A stretch of DNA of 64,000 nt from Nomia melanderi (Eukaryota; Arthropoda; Insecta; Hymenoptera; Halictidae): NCBI RefSeq assembly GCF_051020985.1, contig NC_135006.1, forward strand, positions 14,587,501 to 14,651,500, given 5' to 3'. The position numbers were made by a program, and so were the translations under genes. Below, one piece after another: positions 12,335-23,913 of the stretch; positions within the stretch are counted from its first letter, which is position 1, and every line of letters starts with the position of its first letter. A model generated the notes under the pieces. It did not search any database and was not told the origin of the DNA. It saw only the letters and a program-made list of their open reading frames with translations.

Positions 12335-12585
12335 TTGACAATAAAAACTTACCTCACCTCTTACCTTTCTTTACCTAAATAATTTTCTTCTGACAATAAA
12401 AACTTACCTCTTACCTTTCCTTACCTAAATAATTTTCTTTTAACAATAAAAACTTACCTCACCTCTTACCTTTCTTTACCTAAATAATTTTCTTTTAACA
12501 ATAAAAACTTACCTCACCTCTTACCTTTCTTTACCTAAATAATTTTCTTTTAACAATAAAAACTTACCTCTTACCATTCTTTTGA
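12335..12585. repeat. Tandem repeat, about 58-bp unit
   Basis: Four to five copies of ACAATAAAAACTTACCTCAC, CTCTTACCTTTCTTTACC and TAAATAATTTTCTTTT. Confidence 0.85.
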
Positions 12586-13143
12586 CAATAAAATTACCCA
12601 CGAAACAAGAAAGAAAACGAAACGAAACGACGTCGACCCATTTTCATCGGACTCTGGTCGGGGAAACACGATGCCCGACAGTTCCGCAACATTTTCGGGG
12701 ATGGCTCGGCCAGGAAAAGGGGTGGCCGCCGGTTCTCCGCGTACCAGGGTGCATCGAACCCGAACTGGATAATCGCAGCGTCGTTAATTCCCGTCGCGAA
12801 GTCGCCGGGCGAACGTCGTGCCGGCTCCCGGTCTGCCAGCGCTTGGCAAATGTCCTCAAGAGTTCGATCTCTCGAATTCCGCCCGCTTGTCGCGGACCCT
12901 TTCGCCCCCTGCACCCTGGCCCGTTGTTCCAATTGCTCCCCGGATGCTCCTATCTGGCTCGAATCGTTCGCGGTTGCCGTCCTTTGACCCGATTCCCTCC
13001 AGCAACTGAATCTTAGAACCCTTTCGAGATGCATCTCGCCCCCAAACGCTGAAAACTTGCGAAGATTCGAGAGATTCTGCCGCGAGATCCTCGGGAACTC
13101 GATGTTAACCCCTTCCACTTGAAAGATGCCCTCCAGTCGCCAT
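12586..13143. other. No gene seen; CpG-rich islet
   Basis: Open frames of 144 aa (plus) and 189 aa (minus) overlap. Neither shows a known domain, so I do not call a gene. Confidence 0.35.
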
Positions 13144-13515
13144 TTGATTTGACCCAAGAACATTGTAGAATTGAAAATACAGTATTAAATTTTATATAAT
13201 GTACGCATGGAACGTCGAAATAAAATAGTTCTGTCGCTTAATTTATGCAAGGTGTTTCTTCATGTTAATTGCAAAAATATCATTGACATTTCGTCAGAAA
13301 ATAGTGAATATTTATTGAGAAAAATATTCTTTGATTTGACTCAAGAACGTTGTAGAATTGAAAATTAAGTATTAAATTTTATATAATGTACGCATGGAAC
13401 GTCGAAATAAAATAGTTCTGTCGCTTAATTTATGCAAGGTGTTTCTTCATGTTAATTGCAAAAATATCATTGACATTTCGTCAGAAAATAATGAATATTT
13501 ATTGAGAAAAATATT
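13144..13515. repeat. Direct duplication, about 186-bp unit
   Basis: Two copies share AAGAACRTTGTAGAATTGAA and CGAAATAAAATAGTTCTGTC through GAGAAAAATATTCT. A third, diverged copy without the left part lies at about 21010-21125, so the unit is dispersed. Confidence 0.85.
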
Positions 13516-14357
13516 CTCGTTGTTCATTGGAATTAACCTACATATGTAACGTAGCTAATAATTTTATGATACAGATTCTTAAATGGCAGGCCAACGATGG
13601 AGGGTTGACGTTCATTAATTATAATTAGGAAATTATAATTGGAAATTATAATTATAACGATGGAGGATTGATGTTCATTAATTACAATTACAATGCACCG
13701 AATTATAGTTAATTATAGTTCACCGAAAACATCAAGAAACGATATCAAAATATATGAAATTAAAAGAAAACTTTAATATAACATCGCGGTTACTATTATT
13801 ATTATTATATATATTGAAAAGGTGGATCAGTAATCGAGAATTAATCACTCACACTCATTCTTACGTTCACTCTTCTTAAAAATACCTTAACCTACGCTAA
13901 AAATTCTAGATACTACGTAACATAATATTTTATTTAAAAATATACTATATAACTATATCAGTACAGTTCATAAGCAAAATATCACCGAAACGTTCCGTGG
14001 CGTTGACACGAGAAAGTTTCCCGTTTGATCTTCGCCGAATTACCAGGGAACATTATTCGGAATTGGTTTCGCGGTTCCAGTGGCGGATCAGCGGAATAAA
14101 ATTCGACGAAGGAAACCGGCGGCCGACGGGGTGTAACTTTCGGGGTTGGCGGGTGTTCGTTTCGGGCCAAAATCAATTAAGTGTTTGCGGGAGACGTGCT
14201 CGCAAATTAATCGCGTTCCAGGCCCGTCTTGGCGAAGTTCTGCCACTTAGGATAAACTCGTCTGCGAAAGCCCCGGTATCCGAGTGTTTACATCGCCGGC
14301 GTTGTCGGCGGCGTTCCCTTCGGATGACGGTGAACACTTGATGGCATCCACCAATCA
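13516..14357. other. No gene seen; AT-rich with small palindromes, then a CpG-rich part
   Basis: At 13615-13660 AATTATAATT motifs form overlapping palindromes. From 13982 there is a CpG-rich islet without a recognisable protein. Confidence 0.35.
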
Positions 14358-14521
14358 CGTAACCGCGTCGAGATTACATTTTCATTTATTCCTAGGAGAG
14401 ATGTATTGTGGATGGTATATGGATATAGTATGTGAAAGATATATTTTAATTAGTATCGTGCATCAGTGTTTGGAAGTCATTGAAATTTTACTTATTTAGA
14501 TATTAAGAGATTTGTATGAAC
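14358..14521 (+). repeat. Left arm of a 165-bp inverted repeat pair
   Basis: It begins CGTAACCGCGTCGAGATTAC and ends AGAGATTTGTATGAA. Its reverse complement is at 15315-15481. The arms translate to similar 42-residue strings, which follows from the DNA similarity and does not show a gene. Confidence 0.85.
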
Positions 14522-15314
14522 ATGATAACAATAATATAATAATAATATAATAATAATAATAATAATAATATTGATAATAATTGATAATAATTCATAATTG
14601 TATCGATAAAATTAGAATTCATTCAGAAACTAGAGTTAGTTTGACTATCGAGCAATTTTTGTATCACGATCGTTACGAATAATCATAGGAAAGGTTGCTA
14701 ATTACCAATTAATCTATGGAAAGTTATATGCCTATGACCCAGAGTCATAGAACCGAAGGAAATTGCATTTACGAACCATAGATTTCGAAAACAAAGGTCA
14801 AACGACGAAACAGAAAGAAATATAATATCATTATTGCATAATATCATTAATGCATGGTAATATTTTCATTATTAGGTTGCATTATTCCTAATATAAACAC
14901 GTTTTCAAGTTTTCATCATTTAATTCAGTAAACCACACTAATTCGGTTTGTTCATACGTCACCGGTGACTCCCACAGCATCCAACGTACTGACGCTAAAA
15001 CTACGAGACGGGTCAGATGACCCATGCCTGATGTCATTTTGCAATTATTAGAAAGGCAACGAATGTCTATCTGAGAAATTATTAAATTCATTTAGCACCA
15101 CGCAAATTGAATTGTAAATCAATTCCGAACAGATGCGCTCTCGGAGTTTCTCGAAATTTTCAAAAGTCAGTTGGACTCCTCGGTAGTTTTAGCGTTAAAT
15201 AAAAAATCTCCCTCAATCATCAAGTCTTCATCTCTTCCTCTACAGGAGTGTATCCCTTGATGTTGATTAATTGCACGAAAGAATTGATAATAATTAAATA
15301 AATAATTTCAATCG

Positions 15315-15481
15315 CTTCAACATACAAATCTCTTAACATCTAAATAAGTAAAATTTCAATGACTTCCAAACACCGATGCACGATGCTAATTAAAATACAT
15401 CTCTCGCGTACCATATTCATATACCATCCACAATACATCTTTCCCACGAATAAATGAAAACGTAATCTCGACGCGGTTACG
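15315..15481 (-). repeat. Right arm of the inverted repeat pair
   Basis: Reverse complement of 14358-14521 with about one change per ten bases. The pair encloses about 790 bp of AT-rich sequence with a (TAA)n run, so it may be one element of about 1.1 kb with long inverted ends. Confidence 0.85.
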
Positions 15482-16594
15482 TCGCTGCTCGAATTCCTCT
15501 CTGCCTCAAACTGACGAGAAGAAAGTCGCGAGACGCGAAGTCCCGTAGAAAAATCCATCGCCGCGACAGCATGTTTATCGAATAATATCGACGCGATACG
15601 TTGCACGGCTCGTAATTGGCTCGACCGCGATTGCGCCCCCATTTTCCGTCGCTTTTAACGGGCGGCTCCGCGGAGCCGCAGAGAGACACAGCCGGAGAGG
15701 GCATAATGGAAGGAGCAAACACGATTAAAATAATTAGGCAGCCGTGGAGCACCCGATGCAGCTCGCCGAGCCGGGGACCGACTAAATACGGGTTCCGGTT
15801 AAATGGTTACCGCGACACCGCGACTCCACGCGAACGAAACCCCGTCATTATAGTTAATTATCGGTCGACCGTGCCGCGCCGCGCCGCGCCGCGCCGCCTC
15901 CTGTCTCCTTCGGATAAACTTCGGATAGCCGACGCTAACTCCACGTTAGGGGTGGCTCGATTACCCCGGGCGATATCACCCGCTCGGTTTGCTCGGCTAA
16001 CTCGCGACGACGGTCAACGGGAACACCGTAACTTCGAGGAATCCTCGGACTAACTACTTTGTCATTAACGCGTTCCCTGGCGGACCGTTTTTTGAAGACT
16101 TTCCGTATTGTTTCGTTTCTGGAGATCATTAACAAAGCAGTAAATTTATTTTCTTAGGAATTAGTTTAACAAGTACCTGGCTGAACGTTACTCTAACGAG
16201 CGAGTCGCATCCTCGCGCATAATATTTTTTTAGGATGTCTATGTTAGTCTAAAATAAAACATTTTAGTTGAGATATATTTAATATTATATTTATGTCGTA
16301 AGTTTGAATATAATCAGGAAGGAATATTACGGTGAACTTTGTTAAAACAAACACAAATGTGGTTTATCCATACAATTATTACAGAATGTTGCAACTTTTA
16401 CGGTACAGTTTCTTGTCGACTGGGAACCGCATTTTTAACGTTGAAACAGCAGTAAAAAGATGCTTAAGATTGAAATGCCAATAATTGACTGGGTAATGAA
16501 TTTTTAAAAAATTCTTCATTTCACGATGATAATACCAAATGGCTTGAACGGAAATGAACGACCGAGAATCGCCTCTCGACTGCAAAGGGTTAAC
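15482..16594. other. No gene seen; CpG-rich islet 15600-16080
   Basis: It contains a run of CGCGC-CG units at about 15875-15898 and a 145-aa plus-strand frame with no domain. The right half is AT-rich and ends in the edge of a GACTGCAAAGGGTTAA repeat. Confidence 0.35.
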
Positions 16595-16807
16595 TCAACC
16601 CTTTGCGGACGAAGATCGTTGAAAGTATGCAAAACCTTTTGAAAATTCCGCTGAATTAAACACCGAATGCTTGAATCATAGGGAACAAGGGAACTGTGTA
16701 CTAATTTCTTGCGGTTCGAATAGTCCAATCGTTTGTTCACAACTGGGTGTTCCAAACGTGGAAGTTTGATCTCAGCAAAATGCCGACATTCGTCCGCGAA
16801 GGGTTAA
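16595..16807. mobile_element. TTAA-type element with AACCCTTTGCGGACGAA ends
   Basis: The left end CAACCCTTTGCGGACGAA and right end TTCGTCCGCGAAGGGTTAA are inverse. About 213 bp, no open frame. It abuts another element edge (GCAAAGGGTTAA) on its left. Confidence 0.75.
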
Positions 16808-16915
16808 AACTCTGTCCTCGGTTCAATCATTCTACCTCGATTGGATTTTCGACGTTTCCTGTAGCTCGCTTTATAACTGTTACTGAAAAAATCGAAAAGT
16901 CCGGTACAGTTTATG

Positions 16916-17111
16916 TTAACACTAGGTTCACGAGCGTTTGTTGTACACGTCATATTTGTGGAAACTGGATTGTGGAAACTGGAGATTTGATAGTGATTGG
17001 GGTACATGTCAGTGTGATCGCATCGATCAGAATCGGCGTGAACATTTGCAAAATGATATTTCTACAATCCATTATGCGTCGATTCGACGCGTTCCGTGAA
17101 CCTAGCGTTAA
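16916..17111. mobile_element. TTAA MITE, family 2 (CACTAGGTTCACG ends)
   Basis: TTAACACTAGGTTCACG at the left and CGTGAACCTAGCGTTAA at the right, 196 bp. The right half is repeated directly at about 17219-17334 (shared ATCAGAATCGGCGTGAACAT), so a broken second copy follows. Confidence 0.82.
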
Positions 17112-17218
17112 CAAACCCAATATCCGTGAAACTGGTTTCCGCGTCTAGTGTTAACATCAATTGTACGTTCATTAATTGAAGTCTTAATTCACATTACTCC
17201 AGTGATTGAACACACTTT

Positions 17219-17334
17219 TGATAGTAATCGGGGTACATGTCGGTGCGATCGCGTCGATCAGAATCGGCGTGAACATTTACAAAATAATATTTCTAAAATC
17301 CGTCGATTCGACGCGTTCCGTGAACCTACCGTTA
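17219..17334. mobile_element. Partial copy of TTAA MITE family 2
   Basis: It matches the right half of 16916-17111, ending CGTGAACCTACCGTTAAA; the left end is missing. Confidence 0.75.
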
Positions 17335-17964
17335 AATCCGACCACGTTGGTGTCCCGATGCTGCTAAATAAATAAGCCACGCTGCGAAGAGAGGAATCGA
17401 GCGTCTAACGGCGATCCCACGCATCGTCCAGGAAATTAGCGTATCTGGGAAACGTCAGCGGACGCGTGGCATCTCGAACATTCATTTCGACTCGTTAAAT
17501 AGATTCCGCGGCCGGCCCATTGTCGTTGTTAGACGTCCTAACGAAGGATGAGTGGCGGAGGCCAGCTCACAAAGGGACAAAGCAACAAATCAGCGAGTTA
17601 ATATTGACCGGCCTAGTTTTTCGAATGATACTCGGCCGTCTCGACTGTGTTCGTTCGGCACCGCGCCCCCCGGCCCCTACTCGTGTGTTTCGAACATCGA
17701 GCTCTGCCCTCCTGTAATTGCCGTGCGCCCTTTGACCTCGCGATCTCCTCGAGGATCTCGTTATCATTCCGATCGAACGACCGTCGCGAGCATCCGAGAC
17801 CTCCGCGCCTGGAATTCAACGAATACAAAGTGTTTTCAACACTTTGCGAAGTCCGTTAATTGGCTTGTCGATCGCGAGTAATTAACAGTGGACGAGCCGT
17901 TAAGGTTACGTTGATTTCGAACGGAGGATGCGAGAATGATATAATGAAATTCGTACTTTCAGTT
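17335..17964. other. No gene seen; CpG-rich islet
   Basis: It holds a small perfect palindrome, AAAGTGTTTTCAACACTTT, at about 17828-17846. Short overlapping frames occur on both strands without recognisable domains. Confidence 0.35.
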
Positions 17965-18615
17965 TGAAGTGATGGAGGTTTGAAGTGATAATGATGGGGA
18001 GTTGATGGAGCTTTGGAGTAATGAAGAATGATGAAGAGTTGATGGAGGTTTAAAGTAATTAGGAATTATGAAGGAATGATTGAGCAATGAAGTAGTGAAG
18101 GAGAATGGAGAATTGATAGAGCTTTGAGGTAATGAAGAATGATGAAGGAATGATAGAGGTTTAAAGTAATTAGGAATGATGGAGGAATGATAGAGCTTTA
18201 AAGCAATTAGGAATGATGAAAGAATGATAGAGCTTTAAGGTAATAAAAAATGACGAAGAAATGATACAGCTTTGAAGTAGTGAAGAATAATGAAGAATTG
18301 ATAGAGCTTTAAAGTAATGAAGAATGATAAAGGAATGATAGAGCTTTAAATTAATAAAAAATTATGAAGAAATGATTGAGCTTTAAAGTAATTAGGAATG
18401 ATGAAGGGAATGATAGAGCTTTAAAGTAATAAACAATGTTGAAGAAATGATAGAGCTTTAAAGCAATAAAAAATTATGAAGAAATGATAGAGCATTAAAG
18501 TAATAAAGAATGATAAAGAAATGATAGAGCTTTAAAGTAATAAACAATGATAAGGAAATTTTGGATCTTTAAATTAATAAACAATGCTAAAGAAATAATA
18601 AAGCTTCAAACTAAA
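17965..18615. repeat. Minisatellite, about 38-40-bp unit, about 16 copies
   Basis: The unit is GATAGAGCTTTAAAGTAATTA then GGAATGATGAAGAAAT, degenerate. Confidence 0.88.
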
Positions 18616-19432
18616 AAATAAACACTGAAGTGCAATCCACTACATTCAATATTACCATTTCCACTTTGAACTCAATTTCAATCTCGAGATTTCAACCTTC
18701 ATCTCTCAAAAACAGGTACACGCAATTTTCCATAGCTAAATTCTACTCTCTACTCAATTCCATCACATTCCCAAAATCCAGTTACATCAACCATTAGAAA
18801 CCATCGTTAACCAACTATAAAAATTTTCCGGAAACCGATAGATCAACGTCAAAGGATACAAAAACATGAAAAGATACATCCAGCTCGACACACGTGAACC
18901 CGGAAGCCAGTACTAAAACTCTTTTCGTGAATTACATCCCGGTAACGCGGCGTATAAACGGAGATATCCGGCCATCGATCGCCAGAACGAAAAAGTCCCC
19001 TATCGCGAAGTTCTCCGCGCTGCGCTCGGCTGGCCGCGAGCGAGCGCAACTTTCCTCGTTTTCTGGTGAGTTCCCGGTGAAAGAGAGGAGCGACTCGGTC
19101 TATTTCTTCGCCGGCCCGCTTTCTTCCGCGCGGAGGAAGCCCCGAAGTTCGATTGACGAACGACGCGTCAAAGATCGATCGCGTTTCCGGGTCGCCACGC
19201 GCCACCGAGCCGAAATTCCCCAGTTTCGGCGGCGCTCTTCTTCCCTTCCGCTGTGACACAGTTCGGACGCGGCCGGGCGGCCTGTGCCTTTCGCTCGTCG
19301 CGCGGGGAACACCCTTTGGAATCTTTCTTTCTCGAGCGCGGCACGACAGGGAAGAATAACGAGCGAACAGGAATCTCCGCGAAATCCTCGGAACGCCGGG
19401 ACGGCTTCTTTAACGCTGGAACCGCCGAGCTT
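18616..19432. other. No gene seen; CpG-rich islet 18880-19440
   Basis: Frames of 136 and 151 aa on the minus strand and 120 aa on the plus strand overlap. None shows a known domain. Confidence 0.35.
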
Positions 19433-20059
19433 TAACCGTTTGCACTCGAGAGGTGGATTCTCAGTCGTCATCCGATTCGACGCAATGAAATTAGAAAATT
19501 TAATAAGGCGGAGTGGGGTGAGTGCACCCCAGTTTTTAGTAAGTTTGACTTTCAACCTCTGTATCTTTAATTTGTTTTATGATACTTTATTATTTATTGA
19601 AATCAATGAATACTTGAGGTAATACGCTTTGATTAACATTGATGGAAACGCGAAGTTCACTTCTATATTTTTATCTTTTATGGAAATTGTAAAGATCCAA
19701 CAACTGTGCACTTTGTATGTTACGAGGCAAGAGTATAACTATTGATGTGTTTGCTATAAAGTCATTTTTACCGCATTCAAATATGTCGTCTCGGTTTGGA
19801 GTAAAGCAAATAAGTAAAGTAAATAAATAAATGCAAAGGAACTAGTGAAATGAAGTCCTAATATAGAAAGATCTGAAATATATTAATAGTAATGGTACAA
19901 TGTTAAATGTTACAAAATGATATTTTTTAACAAAAAGCTTTGTTCCTCAATTTACCTGTGATTTCTCTCTGAATTCATTTAAGAAAAACCATCGCCTTTG
20001 TCTAGTTAGAAAATGTTAGGAATTGCTGACGAAATAGTTCTGAGTGCAAAGGGTTAATA
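19433..20059. mobile_element. Possible 0.6-kb TTAA element with GCACTCGA ends
   Basis: The left edge TTAACCGTTTGCACTCGA and right edge CTGAGTGCAAAGGGTTAA are inverse. This could be one element or two unrelated edges. Confidence 0.4.
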
Positions 20060-20261
20060 GCGTTAATATGCAGTCCTACAAATTGTAATTAATAATAACC
20101 TATTATACAAAACTTGATATCATATATAACACTTTCTCATTTTGTTATATCAAATCAAATGAGTCACCATTTCGAGTGCAAACAGTGAAGCCTAAAACTT
20201 TCAATTTTCCATTTCACTGAATAAAGTTAAGAATTTTTGTAAAAGTTCTGTACTTTCGATA

Positions 20262-20520
20262 TCTTCGTGACTTGGGAATCTTGAAATTTAGTTTTCTTAA
20301 CATTGTATTATATAATATACTTTGGAGCAATAATTGTATCGATTAAATTTCTTCTTCAAATGATCAATTCTACAGAGAATTGCTTCCTTATAAAAACTTC
20401 ATGACTTAGAAACCTTGAAATTTATTTTTCTTAACATTATATTATATAATATACTTTGGAGCAATAATTGTATCGATTAAGTTTCTTCTTCAAACGATCA
20501 ATTCTCCAGAAATTGTTTCC
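20262..20520. repeat. Direct duplication, about 130-bp unit
   Basis: Two copies share TTGAAATTTAKTTTTCTTAAC and TTGTATCGATTAARTTTCTT. Confidence 0.85.
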
Positions 20521-21237
20521 CTCTAGAAAAGAGAAGAAAATTCATCAAAGCTTTTTGTACAATTTCTCCATAGAATTTCCGTTTCCCAATAATTCCGAAG
20601 GATATAGGTCATTTTGAGTAACACGATAGTACGTAGCGTTAACGTTCGACGCGTCTGACTACACGCGCGTCATTTTCTACTTAGGCCGGTGCGATCAAAC
20701 GCAGAGCACACCTCCGCGATGTCCGCTAATGAATGTCATCGTTACCGGATCCACCGATCGCGTTCAATTAATTTACGCAAATGATGCTCCATTGTTTCGT
20801 TCCTGTACAGCCGCATATCGAACGAGGTTAATTCTATTACTCGCAAATTAATTTATGTTCGCCCGGTTGATATTTCCGTACGAGATCCGCCTTCGCCGGA
20901 GATATTTCGTTGTTTAATGGCCATCCGCGTCGGTGCACGAGCAAACATTTGGGGATCGAATTATAGCATCGCGATTACTCGATGATTTCCCTAGGACACC
21001 GACGATCCTGCGAAATAAAATAGTTCTGTCACTTAATTTATGCAAGGTATTCCTTTATGTTACTCGTAAAACATATCATTGACATTTCATCGGAACATAA
21101 TGAATATTTCTTGAGAAAAATATTCTCGAGTGCAAAGGGTTAACTGTAGGAAATGTCGAAAATTCAATTGAAGAGAAATGATCGAACTGAGTTGAAAAGA
21201 ATCGAGAAGAATCTGAAGTGAAGATTTGAAAATAGCG

Positions 21238-21409
21238 TTGACACTAGGTTTACGGGAGTTTATTGTACAGTTGATATTCGTTGATTTAGATTTTGGAAAT
21301 TGTAGATGCAGAAGTAGACTGTAGAAAAAACCGATTGAAACATTTACCAAATAATGTTTATAAAATTCAATCTGCGTCATATTGACGCGTTCGGTAAACC
21401 TAGTGTTGA
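21238..21409. mobile_element. TTAA MITE, family 2, second location
   Basis: The left TTGACACTAGGTTTACGG and right GGTAAACCTAGTGTTGA are inverse, 172 bp. The edge is TTGA at both ends, likely a mutated or variant TTAA site. Confidence 0.75.
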
Positions 21410-21732
21410 ACAGGTTCTCTTTCACGCTGCGCGGAAGAGAAGACTCCGTCTACTGGCGTCCCAATTTTCCCACGAGTTTCCCGCGGTCTCCTGGCAAGTT
21501 CCGCGGGACGTCACCGCGTCGCCAACGAGGTCGGCCGTGAGGAAGACGTCCCGGCGAAATGTCGGGCGCGGAATTCACGAGCAGAGCGGCCGGATTGAGA
21601 CGTGCTTACACGTAATTCGTTATTGCGGCCGGAGGAATACGGGGCCGCGGAAACGGCTGGGCGTCGATTCGACGGCGAGGCACGTCGGGACGCCTCTGCG
21701 GACTCCGGTTGCCGTTGCCGCAGCCGTTCCGC

Positions 21733-22055
21733 GTCGATCGATCGATGTATCAATCCGTGGAACGCACCGATTTCTCTGAACATCTTCTACATCGTGGAAA
21801 TTTCGTCGAAGTTCAGTTTTGATTCTTCGCTCGTTCTCGTTGCGTTTGAAACGAATTTACTCTAATTTTGTCTCTGATGAATGTGGGTTGAGAAGTTAAT
21901 TTGTTGTGTAATATTAGTTAGTCGATCGATCGATGTATCAATTTGTGGAACGCACTGATTTCCCTGAACATCTTCTACATCGTAGAAATTTCATCGAAGT
22001 TCAGTTTTGATTCTTCGCTCGTTCTCGTTGCGTTTGAAACAAATTTTAGTTTGTC
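21733..22055. repeat. Direct duplication, about 130-bp unit, spaced by 60 bp
   Basis: Both copies start TCGATCGATCGATGTATCAA and run to GTTCTCGTTGCGTTTGAAAC. Confidence 0.85.
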
Positions 22056-23049
22056 TTTAATGAATCTGGAATCAGAAGTTAATTTCTTGTGTGATATTAA
22101 TTAGAATGTTTGAATGTTCGATGATAAATAATGAGAGGAACGAGGACTTTAATTTTGGCTTGATAATTGACTTGTTTCAATTGTATTTAAGAATATATAG
22201 AACGAAAAAAGCCTTTGATGTGTTATTAATTAGAATGTTTGAAGTGTTGGGTGAACGATAAATAATAAATAGAACGAAAATTTTGAGTTTATTTGAGTGG
22301 AAAACGAGACTCACAGAAATGTGAAATGTGGGATTCCATATTGACTCGAACTACTAAGAATTTAGTTAATAGCATAAAAATGAAGAATCAGAAATTTTCA
22401 AGTTAGATACAATCTCGTCTTAAGAAATGACTAGTTCTAGAAATAAATTTTACAGAAGATAAATATTATATAGTTACTAACAGTAAATAAATCGAATGAA
22501 AGTTTCGAAAGATGTCTGACGAAACGTCGACTCGAACTACTAGTAAATCCATTACCACTATCACTGAAGTATCTCTATGAAAAATATTCGAATAAACTAT
22601 CGTATTTCAAGTTATCTTGAAAGTAGTAACGAAGTTGCACCGTCGAGAACGTCCGCCGTATCATCGACTCGGACTACTGACAATCGACGAATTAACCATG
22701 CCAGCTCCAATTTAACTTCCAGACTGGCGGACGGTAAATAAAGGGCCGAAAAGCATACCGGGAAACCTGTGTAATCTTGTAAATTGGATACAAATCCGAT
22801 CTACCCGGAAACTCTACCAAATTCGCGTTCGAATCGAATAAAACCGATTTCTATTCGCTAACCAGGATTGGAAGCTGCCGACTCGCCTCTCCCGGCGACT
22901 ATTAAAACTTTTCAGCTGGACCGGTACTCGTTTCCGACGTCGTATTTCTATTAAAACTTCGCCGCCTTATTAAGACGGTATTAGCACTGCCGAATAGTCA
23001 AATTGTCTTCGTCAAATTTTACCGTAGGAAACCTCGAGTGTAGATGTCG
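22056..23049. other. No gene seen; AT-rich
   Basis: Degenerate short repeats with CTCGAACTACTA recur three times (22345, 22535, 22670). No exon signal recognised. Confidence 0.35.
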
Positions 23050-23515
23050 AGATGTACTATTTAGATTTTGGGATTTTTAGTGGAATTTATTCTTTAGATT
23101 TTGAGATCTTTATTGTAATTTATTCTTTAGATTCTGAGATATTCACTGCAATTTATTCTTAGGATTTTGAGGTTTTTATTGCAATTTATTCTTTAGATTC
23201 AGAGATCTTCACTGCTATTTATTCTTTAGATTTTGAAATCTTCAATGAAATTTATTCTTTAGATTTTGAGATTTTTATTGCAATTTATTCTTTAGATTCT
23301 CAGATCTTCACTGCAATCTATTCTTTAGATTCTGAAATCTTCAATGAAATTTATTCTTTAGATTTTGAGGTTTGTATTGCAATTTATTCTTTAGATTCTG
23401 AGATCTTCACTGCAATGTATTTTTTAGATTCTAAGATCGTCATTATCATTTATTCTTTAGATTTTGAGGTTTTTATTGCAATTTATTCTTTAGATTTCAA
23501 GACCTTCACTAAGAT
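23050..23515. repeat. Minisatellite of TTTATTCTTTAGATTTTGAG units
   Basis: About 12 degenerate copies of a unit near 38 bp; it lies 300 bp upstream of the first identified kcc exon. Confidence 0.88.
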
Positions 23516-23815
23516 TACTCATTGAAATTCCAATTGACTTACAATTCAACGTGCCTACTAAACCGATTCCTTCACTAATCTCTCAGATATCCATTAATCT
23601 TTTAATAATTCAGAAAGTAGAATCCAAGACTTGCTCGAATTGACCCATTCGGTAGTTAAAATCAATGGAGGCTGAATAAGAGATTGTCTACGAGTCGAGT
23701 GCAATTATCCAATAGTCGTGGTATTCCACGTTTCAGCAATAAAGAACCTAGACTATCAAGCGAGGAACATTTCCCGAGGTAATAATACATGGAAATTCTC
23801 TGTTCATTGTTACAG

Positions 23816-23913
23816 GCGATGGCGGCGGCGCCGGCAGAGACAGCGATCCCATGGTGGGCGGCGGGAACGCCGAGAAGAAGACGGGATACGAGACCAATCT
23901 CTTCCTTTACAGT
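23816..23913 (+). CDS. kcc: kcc exon: cytoplasmic N-terminus
   Basis: Acceptor tacag at 23811-23815 and donor gtaagt at 23914. The first two bases complete a split codon; the frame then gives a Gly/Asp-rich stretch ending ETNLFLYS, the conserved segment just before the EEM of KCC N-termini. No in-frame start is needed here: the split codon shows that an upstream coding exon must exist. An in-frame ATG inside the exon (SDPMVGG) could be an alternative start, but this is unproven. Confidence 0.85.

Noticed and set aside
12594..13163. 189-residue minus-strand frame in a CpG-rich islet
   Set aside because: Similar-length frames lie on the other strand; composition explains it and no motif is recognisable.
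14377..14499. Conserved-looking peptide shared by two distant open frames
   Set aside because: The likeness comes from an inverted DNA repeat (14358-14521 and 15315-15481); there is no sign of selection on codons that I can see.
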